Shown in pieces: positions 44,278 through 49,631 of a stretch of DNA of 49,631 bases. The translations under genes and the position numbers were made by a program. Source of the DNA: Verrucomicrobiales bacterium. Its GTDB lineage: Bacteria; Verrucomicrobiota; Verrucomicrobiia; Limisphaerales; JACDHS01. The notes below the pieces were generated by a model. It was not told the DNA's origin and searched no databases. It saw nothing but the letters and a program-made list of their open reading frames with translations. Positions within the stretch are counted from its first letter, which is position 1, and every line of letters starts with the position of its first letter. The stretch is from NCBI GenBank assembly GCA_028293445.1, contig JAQGOU010000006.1, positions 1-49,631 of the forward strand, read 5' to 3'.

Positions 44278-45069
44278 CTACTTTGTACGAACAGTTCGTC
44301 GTGGCAGAAGGAAAAACAGCGCGAGACCGGCTGTAATGATTCCGATGCTCACAAATTGCCCGGGACTGATCAGCCCATTAAGATAGTACTCGGCCGGTTT
44401 ATAATCGGCGCGGAACAACTCTACGATGGAACGCAGAACGGCATAGCAGATCAGATACATCGCAAAAACTTGTCCGCTGAATTTTTTGCGCTGATAAAAC
44501 CACGCAAGGAACAAATAAAGACTGAAGTTCAACACCGCCTCATAGATTTGGGTGGGATGCACCGGGGTAGCCAGTCCCCCCATGACATGGGTTTCGTGTC
44601 CCTCTGGAAAAGTAATCGCCCAGGGCAAGCTGCACTGTTTGCCGAAACAACATCCTGTCATCAGACAGCCAATTCGTCCAAATGTATGACCCAGGGCGAT
44701 ACTGGGTGCCACGGCATCTGCGAACTTCCAAAGGGGAATCTTTTTCAAGCGGGTATATAGAACCATGGCCAACAGCGCGCCAATAAAGCCGCCGTAAAAA
44801 ACCAACCCGCCCTTTTGAATCATGAAAACCTCAGTGAAAGGTTTGTTCGCGAATTCCTCGCGCCAATACGAGATGACGTGAAGCAACCGTGCCCCAACCA
44901 TGGCACCGATTAACAGCCACGGTGCTGCATCACTGATCTGGTCTGGGGTCAATCCATCCCGCACGCCTCGGCGGCCAGCAGTCCAGATGCCCGCGATGAA
45001 ACCGAGCGCGACAAGAATGCCGTACCAATAAATCGTGAGTGGCCCTAAATGAAATGCAATTGGATGCAC
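44278..45069 (-). CDS. lgt: Prolipoprotein diacylglyceryl transferase
   Basis: A 263-residue inner-membrane enzyme with seven predicted helices. It adds diacylglycerol to the lipobox cysteine of prolipoproteins, the step before signal peptidase II and Lnt. The signature HTFGRIGCLMTGCCFGK is clear, with R and G positions matching the family. The N-terminal HPIAFHLGPLTIYWYGILVA and the HPTQIYEAVLNF segment are also characteristic. Its partner Lnt is encoded 5 kb away in the same window. It starts the lgt-miaA-xer transcript. The upstream gap 45070-45220 is shared with the FtsX-type permease. Confidence 0.96.
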   Translation of the reverse strand: MHPIAFHLGPLTIYWYGILVALGFIAGIWTAGRRGVRDGLTPDQISDAAPWLLIGAMVGARLLHVISYWREEFANKPFTEVFMIQKGGLVFYGGFIGALLAMVLYTRLKKIPLWKFADAVAPSIALGHTFGRIGCLMTGCCFGKQCSLPWAITFPEGHETHVMGGLATPVHPTQIYEAVLNFSLYLFLAWFYQRKKFSGQVFAMYLICYAVLRSIVELFRADYKPAEYYLNGLISPGQFVSIGIITAGLALFFLLPRRTVRTK

Positions 45070-45220
45070 GAATTAACAATCTAGATTTCAAATTTGAAAA
45101 TACAAATTTCAAATCAGGTCTCGACCGGATGCAGAAATGAGGCTTTTTGCCCGGCGCTCTTCAATCCCCCACTTTGCGATTTGTTCTTTTCGTTGATTGG
45201 TGCATTTTGGCCACGGACTC

Positions 45221-48200
45221 ATGACCATTTGGACACTGATATTCCGCAGTCTGCGCTTTCACGCCCGGTCGCATCTGGGTGCGTTGCTCGGGGCGGCTAT
45301 CGGCAGTGCGGTCCTCATTGGCGCATTGATTGTGGGGGACTCGGTTCGAGGCAGTCTCCGTGACATGGCATTGCAGCGGCTCGGGAAGATCGAGTGCGCG
45401 CTTGTGGGCGGCGATCGGTTGTTTCGTTCGGCGCTCGCTCACGACCTCCTCTCCATCGGGAACTCAACGACGGACGGTACTGTTACACCCATATTAACCA
45501 TTCCAGCGATGGCGACCCGCTCTGACGGGAGCGCACGGGCAAATCGCGTGCAGCTGCTCGGAGTGGAAACCAACATCGTCCGATTGGGAGGGGATCTAAG
45601 ACTGGCAAATTTGCCCCCGGGGACGGTCGCGCTGAACGAGGCTCTGGCGTCGCATCTGCGCGTGCAACCGGGGGACACGGTGATCTTCCGTGCGGAAAAA
45701 GCCTCCGCTCTTTCACGCGAAGCGCCCATCTCCCCGCAATCTGAATCATCCATTGTGTTGCGGCTAAAGGTTCACTGCGTCATCGCCGCGGAAAATCTCG
45801 GGAACTTCAATTTAGCAGCCACTCAGCTTACACCCTTCAATGCCTTCGTCTCTCTTGCTGAATTGCAAAAGAGCGCTCATGCAGAAGGTCGAGCGAACCT
45901 GCTCGTCGGCGCTCTCGAAGGCTCCACATTAAACCCGGATTACTTCAAAAAGGTTTGGAGATTGGAAGATGTTCAAGCCGAATTGAAGCTGCTCCCGGCC
46001 GCACAGCAGATCGAACTGCGTTCTGAACGAATCTTTATCGATCCCGCTCTCACAGAAGCCGCGTTGAAAAACAGCGACCGTGTCCGTGGGCGACCTTGGA
46101 CAAATTCCAATGCAATCGATGCTGATCAAAAGCTCGCCGCCGAACTGACGAACGTACAACCGATACTCACTTACTTCGCGAATCAACTTCGATCCGGCGA
46201 ATATGCAACGCCTTACTCCATGGTGACGGCCACAACAGCGCCGCGCGTTCCGGCCGATCTAAAAGAAGACGAAATTGTAATCAATGAGTGGCTCGCCGAG
46301 GATTTGCAGGCGAGGCCTGGAACCGAAATTGAAGTCACCTATTTTCTTCCTGAATCAGCCGGCCATCTCGTAGAACGGACCAATCGCTTTCGCGTGCGCA
46401 GTGTAGTCCCGCTTAGCGGTCCTTACGCCGATCGCACCTTGATGCCGGAATTTCCTGGCATTACCCAAGCGGAGAAGACACAGGACTGGGACGCGGGCTT
46501 TCCACTGGTTCACAAAATTCGTCCCAAGGATGAGCAATACTGGAAAGAGCATCGGGGCACACCAAAGGCTTTCATTTCACTGACGGCGGGGCAGAAGCTC
46601 TGGGGAAATCGATTTGGCAATCTCACGGCGATTCGTTTTCCACTTCTAACCGTTGCGCAGGAAACAGATCGTGTAGCACGAACCAAACAGGCTCTCGAGG
46701 TAAAAATCCTTTCGGAGGTCCATCCAGCACAACTTGGTTTGCGCTTCGAACCAGTGCGCGAGCGGGGCCTTGCTGCGGCGTCGCAATCAGAAGATTTCGG
46801 AGGGCTCTTTCTTGGCTTCAGTTTCTTTTTAATTATTGCGGCTGTGCTCCTCATGGCGCTGCTCTTCCAGTTTGGGTTGGAACAGCGTGCTCCCGAAATT
46901 GGCACTCTCCTCGCTTTGGGATTCACACCTAAACGCGTTCGCAGGTTGCTACTGGTTGAAGGCGCAATCATTTCACTTGGCGGCGGGTTTATTGGCGCGG
47001 TCGGCGGGATTTTCTTTGCCAAGGCGATGTTGCAGGGGCTGACGACGATTTGGCGCTCGGCGGTGGGGACTTCGTCTCTGCAGTATCACGCCACCGGCAC
47101 GAGTCTGGCGATTGGTTTTACGGCGAGCTTCCTGATCAGCACACTTACAATCTGGGCGATGCTGCGCAAACAGGCTCGCCAACCCGCACGGCAGCTTCTG
47201 AATGAAGGTTCCAACAGTGAGATTCAGAATACGGCTTCCATAAAACCGAAGCGCCAGTTTGCTCAGTGGATTGCGTTAGGATGCTGCTCGAGCGCGATCG
47301 GATTGCTGGGCTGGGCCATTTCGCAAAAGGAAAGTCACTCCGCGGAAACATTTTTCTTTTCCGGAATGTTGTTGCTCGTCGGCGCACTTGCCGGTTGTTC
47401 CGTGCTTCTGCGCAAGCTCGCACAATCGCATGCCGGCAATCACGTTTCCATGATGGCGGTCGCCCTCCGCAATTCCACGCGCCGCCGCAAGCGTAGTCTC
47501 ACCACTATTGCCCTCCTCGCCAGCGGCGCTTTTCTGATTGCAGCAATCGGCGCATTTAAACTCGATTCCAATCAAAACGCAGAAAAGCGTTCGTCCGGCA
47601 CGGGCGGTTTCGCCTTCATCGGGGAGACAACCTTGCCCATCGTGCAACATTTGAATGAGGCCCCCGGTCGCGACTTCTTCGGCTTGAACGAAAGGGATCT
47701 CGCGGGTGCATCGTTTGTCCCGCTCCGAGTGCATGACGGCGACGATGCCAGTTGTTTAAATCTTAATCGGGCACAGAAACCGCGCCTTCTCGGCGTCCGG
47801 CCTGAAGAATTGTACAGTCGCAAATCGTTCACGTTTGCAGGTCTTGCGAAATCAATTCCTGCGGATCAGGGCTGGCTGTCGCTTTCCACCACAAACATCG
47901 AAGAGATCCCGGCGATTGGCGATGAGGCATCAATCGCCTGGGCATTGCACAAGAAAATTGGGGATACACTCGATTACACAGACGAACGCGGGAATGTATT
48001 TAGAATTCGCATCGTCGGTGCGGTCGCTAATTCTATTCTGCAAGGAAGTCTCATTATAGATGAACAAGCGTTCACAAAGAAATTTCCAGGAGATACTGGC
48101 TACCGCATGTTCCTGATCGATGCCCCGCGTGCACAGTTACCGCAACTTTCTCGCGAGCTTTCGCGCGGTTTAAAAGATGTCGGACTTGAACTTACACCCG

Positions 48201-48619
48201 CCAACAAACGTCTCGCCGCTTTCAACGCAGTGCAGAATACTTATCTCAATACCTTCCAAATCCTCGGTGGGTTGGGCCTGCTTTTGGGCAGCGCTGGTCT
48301 CGGGGTTGTGGTTCTCCGCAATGTTCTCGAGCGTCGCAACGAACTGGCTTTGCTCCTCGCTGTTGGATTTCGAAAGCGATCACTCCGCATGCTTGTCCTT
48401 AGTGAACACGGCGTTCTGCTGGTGCTCGGTCTTTGCATCGGCATCGCCGCCGCACTGCTCGCCGTTTTGCCGGCATTGATTTCGCCACGCGGCGACATAC
48501 CTTATGAATCATTGGCCATCACTCTCGGTGCGATCCTGCTGAGCGGATTGCTTTGGACGTGGGTGGCCACGCGGGCGGCGTTGCGCGGGGAGTTATTGAA
48601 AGCATTGCGGAACGAATGA
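45221..48619 (+). CDS. Large FtsX/MacB-like ABC transporter permease
   Basis: A 1132-residue integral membrane protein with two FtsX-type permease units. The N-terminal helix (SHLGALLGAAIGSAVLIGAL) precedes a large periplasmic domain of ~500 residues. Helices then follow near residues 540-680 (GLFLGFSFFLIIAAVLLMAL, EIGTLLALGFTPKRVRRLLL), an extended linker and a second periplasmic region. The C-terminus has the second FtsX unit (ILGGLGLLLGSAGLGVVVLR, ELALLLAVGFRKRSLRMLVL). The ALGF/AVGF motifs are the coupling helices seen in this superfamily. It usually works with a MacB- or LolD-type ATPase, which is absent here. The ATG at 45221 is preferred over a TTG at 45197. Confidence 0.9.
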   Translation: MTIWTLIFRSLRFHARSHLGALLGAAIGSAVLIGALIVGDSVRGSLRDMALQRLGKIECALVGGDRLFRSALAHDLLSIGNSTTDGTVTPILTIPAMATRSDGSARANRVQLLGVETNIVRLGGDLRLANLPPGTVALNEALASHLRVQPGDTVIFRAEKASALSREAPISPQSESSIVLRLKVHCVIAAENLGNFNLAATQLTPFNAFVSLAELQKSAHAEGRANLLVGALEGSTLNPDYFKKVWRLEDVQAELKLLPAAQQIELRSERIFIDPALTEAALKNSDRVRGRPWTNSNAIDADQKLAAELTNVQPILTYFANQLRSGEYATPYSMVTATTAPRVPADLKEDEIVINEWLAEDLQARPGTEIEVTYFLPESAGHLVERTNRFRVRSVVPLSGPYADRTLMPEFPGITQAEKTQDWDAGFPLVHKIRPKDEQYWKEHRGTPKAFISLTAGQKLWGNRFGNLTAIRFPLLTVAQETDRVARTKQALEVKILSEVHPAQLGLRFEPVRERGLAAASQSEDFGGLFLGFSFFLIIAAVLLMALLFQFGLEQRAPEIGTLLALGFTPKRVRRLLLVEGAIISLGGGFIGAVGGIFFAKAMLQGLTTIWRSAVGTSSLQYHATGTSLAIGFTASFLISTLTIWAMLRKQARQPARQLLNEGSNSEIQNTASIKPKRQFAQWIALGCCSSAIGLLGWAISQKESHSAETFFFSGMLLLVGALAGCSVLLRKLAQSHAGNHVSMMAVALRNSTRRRKRSLTTIALLASGAFLIAAIGAFKLDSNQNAEKRSSGTGGFAFIGETTLPIVQHLNEAPGRDFFGLNERDLAGASFVPLRVHDGDDASCLNLNRAQKPRLLGVRPEELYSRKSFTFAGLAKSIPADQGWLSLSTTNIEEIPAIGDEASIAWALHKKIGDTLDYTDERGNVFRIRIVGAVANSILQGSLIIDEQAFTKKFPGDTGYRMFLIDAPRAQLPQLSRELSRGLKDVGLELTPANKRLAAFNAVQNTYLNTFQILGGLGLLLGSAGLGVVVLRNVLERRNELALLLAVGFRKRSLRMLVLSEHGVLLVLGLCIGIAAALLAVLPALISPRGDIPYESLAITLGAILLSGLLWTWVATRAALRGELLKALRNE

Positions 48620-48643
48620 CTTTTTAATCACGGATAGACACAG

Positions 48644-49294
48644 ATGAACACGGATTCAAAACAATTCCTTTTACTGGTCGCGGCTCTCTCGATGGTAACA
48701 TTTGGTCAGGCCGCCGAACCGAAAGCGCTTTACGCAAATACGTTTGATATGGTCACGGTCGGCCCCCTGCCCGAAGAGTTTCTTGTGATCGATGGCGCCT
48801 TCGCCGTGAAAGAGGATGGCGGGAATAAGTTTATCGAACTGCCCGGCGCACCACTCGACACCTTTCGTTTATTGTACGGTCCCACCACCAACTTTAACGT
48901 CGCGGCTTCCGCAAAGATCCTTGGCACGGCCAAGGGCCGTCGCTTCCCCACATTCGCGGTCGGCTTGAATGGGGTGGGTGGATATCGCCTGCAAGTTTCA
49001 CCTGCGAAAAAGATGCTGGAACTTTACAAAGGGGACGACCTCCTCAAGGGCGTTGCTTACGAATGGAAATCGGGCGAATGGACACAGCTGCGTTTGGAAA
49101 TGAAAAAAGCGGGGGAGGGAAAGTTTGTGTTACAAGGCACAGCTTCGGCCAAATCCGAAACCGAACCAAAAGAACCGCAGCTTACCTTCGAGGCAAATGC
49201 CACGCCATCAAACGGTCGGCCTTCAGTGTGGGGCAGCCCCTATTCCGGGACTCCGATCTGGTTCGATGATTTGTCTCTTTCGGTCAGCAAATAG
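48644..49294 (+). CDS. Secreted protein of unknown function
   Basis: A 216-residue exported protein with a signal peptide (MNTDSKQFLLLVAALSMVTF, cleavage expected near GQAAE). The mature part has the strand pattern of a concanavalin-like or DUF1080-like sandwich: ALYANTFDMVTVGPLPEEFL, VAASAKILGTAKGRRFPTFA, WKSGEWTQLRLEMKKAGEGK, GTPIWFDDLSLSVS. Such proteins often bind sugars, but no catalytic residues can be named. It is 25 bases after the permease gene, so cotranscription is possible. The start is the ATG; the ribosome binding site is weak. Confidence 0.75.
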   Translation: MNTDSKQFLLLVAALSMVTFGQAAEPKALYANTFDMVTVGPLPEEFLVIDGAFAVKEDGGNKFIELPGAPLDTFRLLYGPTTNFNVAASAKILGTAKGRRFPTFAVGLNGVGGYRLQVSPAKKMLELYKGDDLLKGVAYEWKSGEWTQLRLEMKKAGEGKFVLQGTASAKSETEPKEPQLTFEANATPSNGRPSVWGSPYSGTPIWFDDLSLSVSK

Positions 49295-49296
49295 AA

Positions 49297-49631
49297 TTAC
49301 CAATCGGTCGGTTGGTAATCTTTTAAAAACTTCCCCCAGACATGTTCACCGGTGTTAAAGCCGGCAATGATGGGATCCACGATTCGCGCGGCCCCATCCA
49401 CAATATCCAGCGGCGGATGAAAGCGATGTTCTTTCGTTTTGCGCTCCGCAATCTGCACCGGATCTTCGTCCGTGACCCAACCTGTATCCACACTGTTCAT
49501 GTGAATGCCATCCGCGTGGTAGTCAGCAGCCGAAGTACGCGTCATCATGTTGAGCTCCGCCTTCTCCATGTTCGTTTGCGGTTGGCGGTTCGTCTTATAT
49601 TTTCGATAAAACTGACCTTCTACTGCCGACA
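49297..49631 (-). CDS. Short-chain dehydrogenase/reductase, 3' part (runs off the window)
   Basis: The C-terminal ~110 residues of an SDR-like NAD(P)-dependent oxidoreductase; the 5' part and active site lie beyond position 49631. The frame stays open past the internal ATG at 49569, continuing as [20 protein letters not shown], so that ATG is not the start. Visible landmarks are [56 protein letters not shown] and the terminal [12 protein letters not shown], which resemble the substrate-loop and C-terminus of this family. It converges on the preceding secreted-protein gene with a gap of only two bases. Confidence 0.78.
   Translation of the reverse strand, partial: SAVEGQFYRKYKTNRQPQTNMEKAELNMMTRTSAADYHADGIHMNSVDTGWVTDEDPVQIAERKTKEHRFHPPLDIVDGAARIVDPIIAGFNTGEHVWGKFLKDYQPTDW

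Overview
The window looks like a chromosomal segment of a verrucomicrobial bacterium, probably near the Pedosphaera/Limisphaera group. This is inferred from gene content, not from a marker gene. Pointers are a secreted pseudopilin with the H-X9-DG motif, a beta-propeller sensor kinase, a secreted sulfatase, a PHP-domain protein, a 2-oxoadipate dioxygenase-like (DUF1338) protein and very large secreted FN3/cadherin-like proteins. No phage, insertion sequence, rRNA, tRNA or CRISPR array was recognised.

Layout. 1-2.7 kb: translation and folding genes (SUI1/YciH-like factor, FKBP, GGQ release-factor-like protein, CvfB-like S1 protein), with an intergenic array of ~41-bp repeats at 1356-1666. 2.8-10.1 kb: a 30-residue histone-H1-like peptide, a pseudopilin, and a 1796-residue secreted amidase with FN3 and cadherin-like repeats. 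10.3-14.2 kb: a NarL-type two-component pair and two secreted beta-propeller proteins. A second ~41-bp array follows at 14449-14779. 14.9-23.3 kb: sulfatase, an ada-alkB operon with a likely Ada operator, a PHP protein, and a second two-component system with a periplasmic propeller sensor. 23.4-24.5 kb: a frameshifted GH5-like glycosidase.

24.5-31.1 kb resembles an origin-proximal neighbourhood. It has dnaN, pgi and mnmG (gidA). A perfect DnaA box sits in a ~73-bp element that is repeated immediately before dnaN. Two ParB-binding parS-like palindromes lie inside an extra segment of mnmG. A third repeat array (42-bp period, hairpin-forming) lies between dnaN and pgi. 31.2-37.2 kb: a DUF1338 protein and the chaperone genes dnaK, groES and groEL. 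37.4-45 kb: frameshifted lnt, agmatine deiminase with an ABC ATPase and an MCE protein (one tight cluster), and lgt-miaA-xer on the minus strand. 45.2-49.6 kb: a large FtsX-type permease, a secreted protein of unknown role, and the 3' part of a short-chain dehydrogenase that runs off the right edge.

The most unusual signals are: (1) three intergenic arrays with unrelated sequences but nearly the same 40-43-bp period, two of them with eight units each and both between convergent genes; (2) parS-like sites encoded as an FHVEQ peptide in MnmG; (3) the duplicated dnaN leader; (4) an ABC ATPase lacking its key catalytic residues. Two apparent frameshifts both lie in C/G homopolymers and may be sequencing errors. 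All functional calls come from motif recognition by eye; no database search was run.
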